Below, piece by piece: positions 31,209 to 38,477 of a stretch of DNA of 40,333 nucleotides. A model generated the notes under the pieces. That model saw nothing but the letters and a program-made list of their open reading frames with translations. It ran no database searches and had not been told where the DNA came from. The stretch is from Firmicutes bacterium UBA5493. GTDB taxonomy: Bacteria; Bacillota; Limnochordia; Darwinibacteriales; Darwinibacteriaceae. The DNA lies in assembly GCA_002424045.1 (NCBI GenBank), contig DIPH01000027.1:13430-53762 (forward strand), written 5' to 3'. The position numbers and the translations under genes are program-made. Positions within the stretch are counted from its first letter, which is position 1, and every line of letters starts with the position of its first letter.

Positions 31209-31254
31209 GGTGCGCTTAGGCCCTCTTAATCTCATCGAGCTCTGCTTGGGTTAT
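31174..31254 (+). repeat. Direct repeat, copy A (Rpn 3' end plus terminator)
   Basis: About 80 bp match 34370-34449 in the same orientation with few differences: the stem GAGACAGGTCGT, CCTGTCTC and T-run, then CTCATCGAGCTCTGCTTGGG. The two copies bracket the secreted-protein gene and the first permease pair. Confidence 0.85.
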
Positions 31255-31299
31255 CTCAGCAACCTTTTTGATCAAGTTCTCGTCAAAAACTTGTCTTTT
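31216..31299 (-). pseudogene. Remnant of Rpn-family transposase C-terminus
   Basis: On the minus strand 27 sense codons read into TAA at 31216, ending ITQAELDEIKRA. This is nearly the C-terminus of the intact gene at 34410 (LTQAELDEIKRT). An in-frame TGA at 31300-31302 closes it upstream, and no N-terminal part is recognisable further right. The matching DNA continues leftward through the terminator hairpin, so the 3' end and terminator were copied or left behind together. Confidence 0.85.
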
Positions 31300-31319
31300 T
31301 CAGTGACAGATTACATATT

Positions 31320-31350
31320 TTGGGGAGGACTTCTATTACTTCTATATAAT
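31320..31350 (+). promoter_or_regulatory. Weak candidate promoter for secreted-protein gene
   Basis: A perfect TATAAT (31345-31350) lies 40 bp before the ATG, but the only -35-like hexamer is TTGGGG at a 19-bp spacing. An activator or another sigma factor may be needed. Confidence 0.35.
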
Positions 31351-31389
31351 GGTAAATTAGAGGGCAATAAAAACTAGGAGGTTGTTGTG

Positions 31390-31773
31390 ATGAGAGTTAG
31401 TACTGGCTGTCAAAACGTTTTAGTGTCCGTCTTGCTCGTTGTGATATGTTTCTTATCGGTACCAATTGTCAGTGCCTCAAGTCTTTCTCAAACTACGCTT
31501 TTTGGTTTTGTTGAAGAACCCCAAAGCGCGAACCCTTTGTGCTTGCTCTACGGACATGATTGGCATATAGAGGTGATTTCATTTATCGACTGGCCATCGC
31601 CTAAGACATACTCATATTGCTATAAAGAGACCATAGTAATAGATAAATACTGCACGCGGTTCGCGTGTGGCGAGACCGATGGGAGCATCGGCTCACCAGT
31701 TTCTTATGGGCACGACTGGAGCCCTATCCCAACTGGTTATCAGTGTACTGCATGTTCCTTGTATATGAATTAA
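31390..31773 (+). CDS. Small secreted cysteine-rich protein, unknown function
   Basis: I do not recognise a family. The product is 127 residues with a signal peptide (basic start, hydrophobic 10-27, probable cleavage after SAS near 30). The mature part has six cysteines (51, 77, 88, 93, 119, 122) and a repeated motif YGHDW at 54-58 and 106-110. The second copy is followed by CTAC, so a zinc-ribbon-like or disulfide-stabilised fold is possible. AGGAGG is well spaced for the ATG at 31390, with a GTG at 31387 as alternative. It precedes the first permease pair by about 50 bp and may be its substrate, ligand or sensor; that is inference. Confidence 0.75.
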   Translation: MRVSTGCQNVLVSVLLVVICFLSVPIVSASSLSQTTLFGFVEEPQSANPLCLLYGHDWHIEVISFIDWPSPKTYSYCYKETIVIDKYCTRFACGETDGSIGSPVSYGHDWSPIPTGYQCTACSLYMN

Positions 31774-31824
31774 CCATTCTGGCCGTTCTGGGTGTGGGAA
31801 GCTCTTTCTACGGGGGGTCTCTGC

Positions 31825-33099
31825 GTGTCAATCATTGATCAGCTGATATGGTCATTGCGGCAGTCAACAAGGCGTTTTCTCGAGTCTTTTCTGGTAGTGA
31901 TGGTGATTGCTCTGGGGATCGGCGTAATTATTACTCAGCTCTCTCTATATATTACCACAACAAGACAAATACAGCGACTGGAAGACCAGGACCAGTTCCG
32001 CATCATATGGGTGAAGATGAAGGGTGGACCTGGCATTGCCAGGCCTCCCCTAAGCCTTGTCAGGCAAGGTTTTGAGGAGAACAGGTGGGAATTCGACCTA
32101 GAGCAGCTAGAAGAATTTCAAAACCGCCTTCCTTCAACGATGCATGCCTTTGTAACGTCATCGATGGTTGTAAGTATCGAGCCTATCCCAAATTACGCGT
32201 CGGAGAACGCCGTGGCATTTTCCTCACTAGGAACTTCTCACAGTGTTAGCCTTACTGCTACTACGCCCGAATATGCTAGATTCAGGGGTTTCACATCTGA
32301 AATGGGCAGCTGGTTTTCACTCTTTGATGTGCATAATCAAAATCGCGTTCTGGTTCTCTCGTCTGACTTAGGTGAAAACCTCTTTAATGAAGAAGATCCT
32401 CTAGGGCAACAAGTACGAGTGAGCGATATGAACAACAGATGGGAGCCCCTTGTTTACACTGTGATTGGCGTTTTGGGATCGTCATTTTTAGAAACGAATC
32501 AAGCCTATACCCCTTTTAGCGCAGCGGCGTATATTCAAAGTTCACATGTCAGGCAGCCGCTCTACCAAATTTCTGTAGGAATCAGTGCTGAGGCAGACTT
32601 ATACCAAGCCCTAGAGAGGGTTCAAGGCGAAGCTTATCAGTTCTGGGGAGACCGGGTTGTGGTGGAGAGTTCTTTGGAACAGGCTCGGGAGGTACAAGAC
32701 CGAGATCGACAATTGTCATTGCTCCTAAGCATCTTTGCCTCGATTGGCCTTATGATTGCCGTTATGAGCATTCTCAATCTAATGCTGGCTAGAGTACTGA
32801 AACGAACACAGCTTGTCGGCCTTTCCATGGCCCTTGGTGCCTCTCGCGGAATGATTTTTATGCAGTTTATGATCGAAGCACTCTCTCTAGGACTATTGGG
32901 TTCTATCTTCGGCGTCCTGCTATCCTTGGCCTTGAGTGCGCTTATGCGCAGAACTTTGGGAATTTCGATACCAGGGGCAACGGTTTTTCAAACGACTCTA
33001 GGAGTTCTTATCGGCTTGGCGATGAGTCTCTTTTTTGGTACGTATCCAGCTTATCTTGGGTCCCGAATCGATCCAGTCAATGCGTTACGCGTAGATTAG
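31825..33099 (+). CDS. FtsX-type ABC transporter permease, pair 1 subunit A
   Basis: A 424-residue permease of the MacB/FtsX family. One N-terminal helix (about 20-42) is followed by a large extracytoplasmic domain (45-290) and three C-terminal helices with the FtsX signature NILNLMLARVLKRTQLVGL and SMALGASRGMIF. It is clearly paralogous to the gene at 37252 (NILNLMLARILRR, SMALGSSR). The GTG at 31825 has GGGGGG seven bases upstream; the longer GTG start at 31792 lacks one. The partner permease follows after 15 bp. No ATPase gene adjoins this pair. Confidence 0.88.
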   Translation: MSIIDQLIWSLRQSTRRFLESFLVVMVIALGIGVIITQLSLYITTTRQIQRLEDQDQFRIIWVKMKGGPGIARPPLSLVRQGFEENRWEFDLEQLEEFQNRLPSTMHAFVTSSMVVSIEPIPNYASENAVAFSSLGTSHSVSLTATTPEYARFRGFTSEMGSWFSLFDVHNQNRVLVLSSDLGENLFNEEDPLGQQVRVSDMNNRWEPLVYTVIGVLGSSFLETNQAYTPFSAAAYIQSSHVRQPLYQISVGISAEADLYQALERVQGEAYQFWGDRVVVESSLEQAREVQDRDRQLSLLLSIFASIGLMIAVMSILNLMLARVLKRTQLVGLSMALGASRGMIFMQFMIEALSLGLLGSIFGVLLSLALSALMRRTLGISIPGATVFQTTLGVLIGLAMSLFFGTYPAYLGSRIDPVNALRVD

Positions 33100-33114
33100 G
33101 CGAGGTGATGGAGC

Positions 33115-34350
33115 ATGTGGGAGGCACTAAAATTTACAGCCAGGCTGATGAAAAAATGGCCCCTTCGTTCGCTTTTGACAATTCTCCATGTAGGTTTAGG
33201 GGTGTGGATTGTTGCCACTATTTTATCCCTTAATCTGCAGGCTACAGAAGCTCTCCATGAAGCTGACGGAATTCTTGGTGATAGCCTAGCTAAAATTTCC
33301 GCTGTCAACCAGACCGAATCAAATGTACGTATTGCTCACTTCCTTCCGGAAGATTTGGCTAAATTGCAGGGCAGTGGGCATATCGCGGCAACTTTTATTC
33401 TCAAACAATTGAACAACCCGAGAATATTCGTCCATGGTTTGACCTACGATGTTTCCTCTGCCATTGAGGCTAGCGCCGGGTACGGGAGGATGATGCAGCC
33501 AAGATTGGCAGAAGGCCAGTTCTTCACAGAAGTAGATCAAAAACAAAGAAACAAGGTCATACTCCTTTCTGAAATCATTAGCAAACAGCTTTTCCCAAAT
33601 CAATCTGCCGTAGGAAAGACCGTCGGTTTGGGCGGGCGATCTGTTCAGGAAGGTGAATCCTATGAGGTCATAGGCATTTATAAGTTGCAATCGTCTTTGT
33701 GGGATTCTTTTTTACCCGAAAGCCACTTGATCGTACCTCTAGAGTCTACTGTGTTTGAGGGTTTACCACCTCTTCTTAGGCCGCGTTATCATCAGATCTA
33801 TATACAATCTAAGCCAGGACAAGTTTTTCAAGCTGTCGCTGATGCCCAAGCTTTATTGACGAATACAGTGAACCGTGAGGTCGAATTTCGGCCCGAGTAT
33901 TTCAGCGATTCAAACTTTTATGCAAAGCAATGGGTTTTCAACATGACTCTCTATTTGGGTGCCTTCGCCTTTGTCTCTATCGTAATTAGTGGAACTGGTT
34001 TTCTGTGCATCAATATGGTTAGTGTGGTGGAAAGGACGAGAGAGATGGGGTTGCGGCGGGCCCTTGGTGCCACAAAAACGACTGTGATGGGGCAGGTTTT
34101 AAATGTAGCCTTGGTTTTTTCTGTTGCAGGTGCTATATTAGGTCTCATTGCAGCTTACTTTTCAACGTCTCCGCTCTTGGAGCTGTTTGTCGGGTATACG
34201 TCGTACAGTGAACTGGCCGGAAATTGGGGCCTACATTGGCAGGCTGCTTTCATTTCTTTCGCCTTGGCCGTTGTCACTGGACAGCTTTTTAGTCTTTATC
34301 CCGCCCGTCTGGTGGCGAAAATGTCAGCGGTGGAGGCTTTGCGAAATTAG
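33115..34350 (+). CDS. FtsX-type ABC transporter permease, pair 1 subunit B
   Basis: A 411-residue permease with the same topology as its neighbour: N-terminal helix after LRSLLTILHVGLG, extracytoplasmic MacB-like domain, and three C-terminal helices with VVERTREMGLRRALGA. It is paralogous to the gene at 38478 (both share LRSLLTIL and an LFPNQSA-GKTV segment). GAGGTGATGGAG precedes the ATG. It ends 13 bp before a terminator shared with the convergent Rpn gene. A/B heterodimer formation with the preceding permease is inferred from pairing. Confidence 0.88.
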   Translation: MWEALKFTARLMKKWPLRSLLTILHVGLGVWIVATILSLNLQATEALHEADGILGDSLAKISAVNQTESNVRIAHFLPEDLAKLQGSGHIAATFILKQLNNPRIFVHGLTYDVSSAIEASAGYGRMMQPRLAEGQFFTEVDQKQRNKVILLSEIISKQLFPNQSAVGKTVGLGGRSVQEGESYEVIGIYKLQSSLWDSFLPESHLIVPLESTVFEGLPPLLRPRYHQIYIQSKPGQVFQAVADAQALLTNTVNREVEFRPEYFSDSNFYAKQWVFNMTLYLGAFAFVSIVISGTGFLCINMVSVVERTREMGLRRALGATKTTVMGQVLNVALVFSVAGAILGLIAAYFSTSPLLELFVGYTSYSELAGNWGLHWQAAFISFALAVVTGQLFSLYPARLVAKMSAVEALRN

Positions 34351-34362
34351 ATTCGAGACTGT

Positions 34363-34403
34363 AAAAAAAGAGACAGGTCGTCGTATATGCCCTGTCTCTT
34401 TTT
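34363..34403. terminator. Bidirectional terminator, Rpn-associated copy B
   Basis: The stem GAGACAGG/CCTGTCTC (34370-34398) has A7 on its 5' side and T5 on its 3' side, so it can stop both the permease pair (+) and the Rpn gene (-). It is nearly identical to the hairpin at 31169-31208. Confidence 0.9.
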
Positions 34404-34449
34404 GTGCGCTTAGGTCCTCTTGATCTCATCGAGCTCTGCTTGGGTTAGC
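34370..34449 (+). repeat. Direct repeat, copy B (Rpn 3' end plus terminator)
   Basis: The partner of 31174-31254 in the same orientation. It covers the terminator hairpin and the last codons of the intact Rpn-type gene. Confidence 0.85.
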
Positions 34450-35264
34450 CCAACTGTCTCTTTAATAAAGTCTTCACCTAGTCCTCCTGCCAGCATCTTC
34501 TTGACTAGACGTATCCTCTCTAGATGAGCCCCTTCTTCACGGCCTTCCTCTCGGCCTTCCTTTCGGGCGGTGTACATGCTGCTACGGTAATCGAGAGCGG
34601 CCTTTTCCCGTAGTTCATATTGACGACGCGCATTTTTGTCAGCAGCTAGCTTCTCTAGATCTTCATAGGCATGCCTGATGTTTTCATCTCGCACTAAAAT
34701 CGCCTCCTTAAGCTCTTGGCTAGTTTGGTCACTCAAAAACAACAACCAACGGGTTAGGGGACAATCAAGATCATAGGGCCGTTCGTTAAGGCGCGGCAAT
34801 TCGAGAAAGTGGATCTCTAACATATCGGATAACTCTGTTAGTGTTTCGGTTTCTAAAACCCTATAGATGCTGTGAACTTTGTCGTTCGTTAGGTATGGAA
34901 AATCTAAAATATTAATGGCAATGGTTTTGTGCAACTCACTGTAGTCTTGACCCTCGCTTAATTGTTCAGTATACAGCTTACTCCAGTAGTAGAGAGAACG
35001 TTTTTCCATGTTTCCTTGGTTTAGGAGTTGAACTTCAATATTGATGTGATGATTATGTGAAGTAAGAGCTCGAATGTCGAGGCGACAACTCTTAAGACCC
35101 AGTGTTTCGGCCTTAAGTTCGATCTCCTCCAGCGTTAAATCTTGGATGGGTGTTTGTTCCGTCTTAGCTAATATGGCATTAAGTAGATTTAATAAGTTAT
35201 ACTTGCGACTTTCTCGTCCGAATACAAAATGGAAAGCCACATCGTTCATCAGTCTAAGTTTCAA
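34410..35264 (-). CDS. Rpn-family / PD-(D/E)XK nuclease-type putative transposase
   Basis: The 284-residue product starts with the family pattern NDVAFHFVFG, then LLNLLNAIL. The nuclease core is Asp in CRLDIRA (about residue 63) followed by IEVQ (Glu-x-Gln) near 77. A helical middle follows, then an Arg/Glu-rich linker KEGREEGREEG and a C-terminal helix LTQAELDEIKR. Rpn proteins promote RecA-independent recombination and are often multicopy. The start is TTG at 35264 with GAAAGGAC upstream. No terminal inverted repeats or target duplications were seen. A remnant of the same C-terminus lies at 31216. Confidence 0.9.
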   Translation of the reverse strand: MKLRLMNDVAFHFVFGRESRKYNLLNLLNAILAKTEQTPIQDLTLEEIELKAETLGLKSCRLDIRALTSHNHHINIEVQLLNQGNMEKRSLYYWSKLYTEQLSEGQDYSELHKTIAINILDFPYLTNDKVHSIYRVLETETLTELSDMLEIHFLELPRLNERPYDLDCPLTRWLLFLSDQTSQELKEAILVRDENIRHAYEDLEKLAADKNARRQYELREKAALDYRSSMYTARKEGREEGREEGAHLERIRLVKKMLAGGLGEDFIKETVGLTQAELDEIKRT

Positions 35265-35323
35265 AATTACGTCCTTTCATCTTCCCTGGACAGGGGGAGC
35301 GGGTTGTCAACAACCTTGCATTA

Positions 35324-35352
35324 ATTTTACCACAGGAGCACAATCAAAGCAA
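35324..35352 (-). promoter_or_regulatory. Candidate promoter of the Rpn gene
   Basis: On the minus strand: TTGCTT (35352-35347), a 17-bp spacer and TAAAAT (35329-35324), 60 bp before the TTG start. Confidence 0.5.
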
Positions 35353-35440
35353 CATTAACAGAGGGACTATTCAGATAATTTGGGCAAGGCATAAACAAAT
35401 AGAAGGTCGAATTATTTAGTGCAGGAAAAATGGCTAAATC

Positions 35441-35469
35441 TGTAACGAATGGCTTTCTATTTCTATGTA
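35441..35469 (+). promoter_or_regulatory. Candidate ECF-type promoter of the sigma/anti-sigma operon
   Basis: TGTAAC (35441-35446) carries the AAC core common in ECF -35 elements, and TATGTA lies 17 bp further on (35464-35469). Self-activation by the sigma factor encoded downstream is plausible, but the match is loose. Confidence 0.3.
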
Positions 35470-35478
35470 TAGATGGAT

Positions 35479-35517
35479 GTTTCGTGAACGAAACTCGAAT
35501 GAATGCTTTGCATTCAT
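35479..35517 (+). other. Tandem leader hairpins upstream of sigma factor gene
   Basis: GTTTCG-TGAA-CGAAAC (35479-35494) is followed by ATGAATGC-TTT-GCATTCAT (35499-35517), both perfect stems, in the leader before the GTG at 35543. The first stem resembles those at 5183-5220 and 25011-25027. Confidence 0.5.
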
Positions 35518-35542
35518 CCGTAGAAGGGGGAAGGTGAGTTAT

Positions 35543-36043
35543 GTGAGAGACATGGACGAAATCTACCGCTCACACGCATCATCAGTCTATCGTTTTCTAT
35601 GTAGCATGACCGCTGACCCCAGCTTGGCTGAGGAGCTGACACAGGAGACCTTTTACCAAGCTACAAAATCCATTCATCGCTACAATGGACGTTGCAAATT
35701 GTTTGTCTGGCTTTGCCAAATTGGCAAACATTTATATTTTGACCATCTCAAGCGTGAGAAACGCTTTCATCGCTCGGTCAATTGGGAACGTTTAGAGCAG
35801 GAACCTGCAGCAAGTATATTTGATTTACCAGAGGAGGCTTTAGCTCTTAAGGAACGTCTAGGAGCTTTGAATCACCAAATTGAGAATTTAACAAAAAAAC
35901 AGCAAGAAGTGGTATTTTTGCGGGCCAGCGTAGATTTAAGCTTTCGGGAAATCGGAGAGTTACTAGGTCAAACAGAAAACTGGGCTCGGGTAACATTTTA
36001 TCGGGCCAAAACAAAACTACGGGAGGGTGATGACGGTGCGTGA
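35543..36043 (+). CDS. ECF-subfamily RNA polymerase sigma factor
   Basis: A 166-residue sigma-70 family protein of the ECF type. Region 2 (about 3-70) includes MDEIYRSHASSVYRFL and AEELTQETFYQA; region 4 (about 110-160) includes KKQQEVVFLRASVDLSFREIG (helix-turn-helix to FYRAKTKL). Region 3 is absent. The GTG at 35543 with AAGGTGAG upstream gives the normal ECF length; reading from 35465 would translate the leader hairpins. Its end overlaps the anti-sigma gene by 8 bp, so the two are coupled. It likely drives the operon that continues through the permeases to the adaptor. Confidence 0.9.
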   Translation: MRDMDEIYRSHASSVYRFLCSMTADPSLAEELTQETFYQATKSIHRYNGRCKLFVWLCQIGKHLYFDHLKREKRFHRSVNWERLEQEPAASIFDLPEEALALKERLGALNHQIENLTKKQQEVVFLRASVDLSFREIGELLGQTENWARVTFYRAKTKLREGDDGA

Positions 36044-37229
36044 GACTTGCAGTTTAGTAAGGGACTTACTTCCACTTTATGTAGACGGTTTGGTGGGAGA
36101 GGACTCCTCCAAAATCATTGAAGAGCATCTGCGCAATTGCGATGAGTGCAGGCGGCAATATGAAGCTATGGGTGCTGAAGTGAAAATCGAAACAGTCACC
36201 CTACCAGACGTAAAGAAACCTTTCTTAAGGATCAAGCGGTTCTATGTTACCCGCACCCTTCTAGTTGTCTTAGTGTTGGCAGTTTTGGCTATACCCGTTT
36301 ATTTTGGATTCAACGCCTTGCGGGGACAGGGTGTTACCTTCACATCATTTACGGCATCAGGATACGTAAATCGTGCCTTTGATGCACTTAAAGATGATGA
36401 CTACACCTTAGCAGCAGAATACTTCGATGATTCTGAGCGCTCACAAGCTTTTTTACAAAGCTTAGAAATGCTTCAACAAGAAGGGATAACCATAAGACAT
36501 ACATCCGCGTCAGCTTGGAACTTTTCTCTGAGAGGAGGTTTTACGTCGGGGCAGATCATTGCCCGGATGGGGTACGAAGGTGAAAGGTACGATGTCTATT
36601 TTCTGGTTGGTTATCGGGGTGGGCAGGTTACACCGTGGGGTATCGATCGAGTTAGTAAGTCGCGTCCAGGCTCTCTTCCAGGCTATAGCATAATCAATAC
36701 TCTCCATTGGCGGAATGAATGGCCAAAGTGGCTACAAGAGCTTGACCAGGTTTTGAGGCCGCAAGACAACAGGGTTGCCCATCTCGTGGAGTATTCCGTT
36801 TTGCGCCTAGTGGACAATACTAGGGTGGGTCAAGAGCTAAACAGTGACCTTTGGCAACTGCCAAGGTTAAATGCAGTGCCTGCAGATGAATTAGAGGCAG
36901 TATTCATCTACTTTACGACACCTGCTAGCACTGTAAGCAGGTATTTCGAAGAGAGCGTATTGCCCGGGCTGAAAAGAGAAGCTGAAGCCAAAGGGGTAAC
37001 TGTTGTAATGGTTGTTTGGCCCCGTGCCGATAGCATTGCAGCCTATGCTGCTCAAATGGATTTTCCGGTATTTCTAGGCAATCAAGAATACATCGCATCT
37101 GAGAACATCAAGGGCTTTCCAACGCTTCGTCTCTACTCTAAAGATCACAGGCTGCTCTGGGAGCAATTGGGCCTGCGAGGAAATGAGGAATCGAGCTTAT
37201 TCGATCCTATCTGGGATCTGTTAAAATAA
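36036..37229 (+). CDS. Membrane zinc anti-sigma factor with extracellular thioredoxin-like domain
   Basis: The 397-residue product has an N-terminal cytoplasmic zinc anti-sigma (zf-HC2) domain with Cys5, His31, Cys35 and Cys38 (EEHLRNCDEC). One transmembrane helix lies at about 72-93. An extracytoplasmic part follows: first a domain starting SGYVNRAFDALKDDDY (about 104-200) that looks NTF2/DUF3887-like, then a C-terminal thioredoxin-like fold (about 285-397) with ELEAVFIYFTTPAS, GVTVVMVVWP and IKGFPTLRLY. The CxxC position reads TTPAS, so it cannot be a redox thioredoxin. The GTG at 36036 fits GGGAGGG best; GTG 36027 and ATG 36030 are too close to it. It should hold the sigma factor until an envelope signal arrives. 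Confidence 0.82.
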   Translation: MRETCSLVRDLLPLYVDGLVGEDSSKIIEEHLRNCDECRRQYEAMGAEVKIETVTLPDVKKPFLRIKRFYVTRTLLVVLVLAVLAIPVYFGFNALRGQGVTFTSFTASGYVNRAFDALKDDDYTLAAEYFDDSERSQAFLQSLEMLQQEGITIRHTSASAWNFSLRGGFTSGQIIARMGYEGERYDVYFLVGYRGGQVTPWGIDRVSKSRPGSLPGYSIINTLHWRNEWPKWLQELDQVLRPQDNRVAHLVEYSVLRLVDNTRVGQELNSDLWQLPRLNAVPADELEAVFIYFTTPASTVSRYFEESVLPGLKREAEAKGVTVVMVVWPRADSIAAYAAQMDFPVFLGNQEYIASENIKGFPTLRLYSKDHRLLWEQLGLRGNEESSLFDPIWDLLK

Positions 37230-37251
37230 CAGAATTTGGAGGTGGTATGGT

Positions 37252-38475
37252 GTGGAAGTTCGTTTGTACTTCATCTTTATATACCTAAAAAAGCAAGCTC
37301 TGGAGTCCCTGATGATTGTCTTAGCTTTAAGCGTGGGTATTGCGGTTCTAACCACGGTGTTGGTGAGTTATTTGGGTCTTAATCAACAGTTGCATGAATA
37401 TCTGCAAAACGATCATTACCGTTTGTTTTCGGTAACTAGCCGTGGTATCCAAAATGAACTTTCTCTTCGCTCTGCACCGCCCATCAGCCCCGATGCTGCG
37501 GGGGAAGATCCGAGCCTTGATCTCAATCTTACGGATCTTGAGGAAATTCAAAATAGTCTTCCCAGGGGGATGTTTGCATTTCACACGCAGTCGGCGAGGT
37601 TCAATTTGCACCTCCCCCGAGAACTAGCTCTAACTGTGACTGGCACTAGCACCGGATTTTATGAATTCTACCGGTTTCCTCTTCTGGTTGGCGAATGGTT
37701 CGTCGACGAAGATCTAGAAAAGGGTACGCCTGTCCTGATCGTCAGTGCAGAGTTAGCGAATGATTTGTTCGGCGTTGAAAATGCCCTGGGACAAACAATC
37801 TCCTTTGAAAACCGCGGGATTTCCCATGCTTATACCGTAATCGGTGTTTTAGAGGCTGGCGCCGGAGAGTACCATACGGTCTACGTCCCCCTAGGTAGCC
37901 CACTTTTTCCTGGTACGCATCTTCACTCGTTTTTTGTGGGCATTAATGGTGAACGAAATCTCGTGCAAGCACTAGAAGAAATTCAAGGCCTAGTGCACTT
38001 GCACCTAGGAGATGGTGCTTATGTTCAAAACAATTTGACGCAGCTACAAGAAGAGCTAGCCATGATGAGGCCCATCTTGCGAAATATAGGCTTGTTTGCT
38101 TCTATGGGCTTGGTAATTGCGGTGATTAACATTCTCAATCTTATGTTAGCACGAATTTTGCGTCGAGTGAAACAAGCAGGTATTTCTATGGCTTTAGGAA
38201 GTTCTCGCCTAGAGGTCTTTCTTCAGTTTCTCGGTGAGGCACTCATTCTAGGTTTGATTAGCGCACTTTTTGGTATGGCCATCTCTTACATGGCTGAGCT
38301 CTGGTTGCAGAATACATGGAGTATAGCTGTTTACCAGGTTTCCGTGGCACTGCGCTTTTTGGTCAGCGTCGGGATCGGAGGGATTGCCAGTCTCCTTTTC
38401 GGCTTCTATCCTGCCAGCCAGATTATGCAGATGGACCTGGTTCAAGCACTACGAACAGATGTAGGAGGTTCTTAA
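37252..38475 (+). CDS. FtsX-type ABC transporter permease, pair 2 subunit A
   Basis: A 407-residue MacB/FtsX-like permease with an N-terminal helix (about 15-40), an extracytoplasmic domain to about 275, and three C-terminal helices with NILNLMLARILRR and SMALGSSRLEVF. It is a paralogue of the gene at 31825. The GTG start follows GGAGGTGG. It lies 22 bp after the anti-sigma gene and two bases before the second permease, within the same operon. Confidence 0.88.
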   Translation: MEVRLYFIFIYLKKQALESLMIVLALSVGIAVLTTVLVSYLGLNQQLHEYLQNDHYRLFSVTSRGIQNELSLRSAPPISPDAAGEDPSLDLNLTDLEEIQNSLPRGMFAFHTQSARFNLHLPRELALTVTGTSTGFYEFYRFPLLVGEWFVDEDLEKGTPVLIVSAELANDLFGVENALGQTISFENRGISHAYTVIGVLEAGAGEYHTVYVPLGSPLFPGTHLHSFFVGINGERNLVQALEEIQGLVHLHLGDGAYVQNNLTQLQEELAMMRPILRNIGLFASMGLVIAVINILNLMLARILRRVKQAGISMALGSSRLEVFLQFLGEALILGLISALFGMAISYMAELWLQNTWSIAVYQVSVALRFLVSVGIGGIASLLFGFYPASQIMQMDLVQALRTDVGGS

Positions 38476-38477
38476 AA

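Noticed and set aside
31162..31377. 71-codon open frame after the aldo/keto reductase
   Set aside because: It starts at the reductase stop, runs through a strong terminator and antisense through the Rpn remnant, and has no family resemblance.
34410..35264. Complete insertion sequence around the Rpn gene
   Set aside because: I found no terminal inverted repeats or target-site duplication; only the shared 3' end supports mobility.
35465..35542. N-terminal extension of the sigma factor from an ATG at 35465
   Set aside because: It would translate the two leader hairpins, lacks a ribosome binding site and makes the protein longer than the ECF norm; GTG 35543 has AAGGTGAG.
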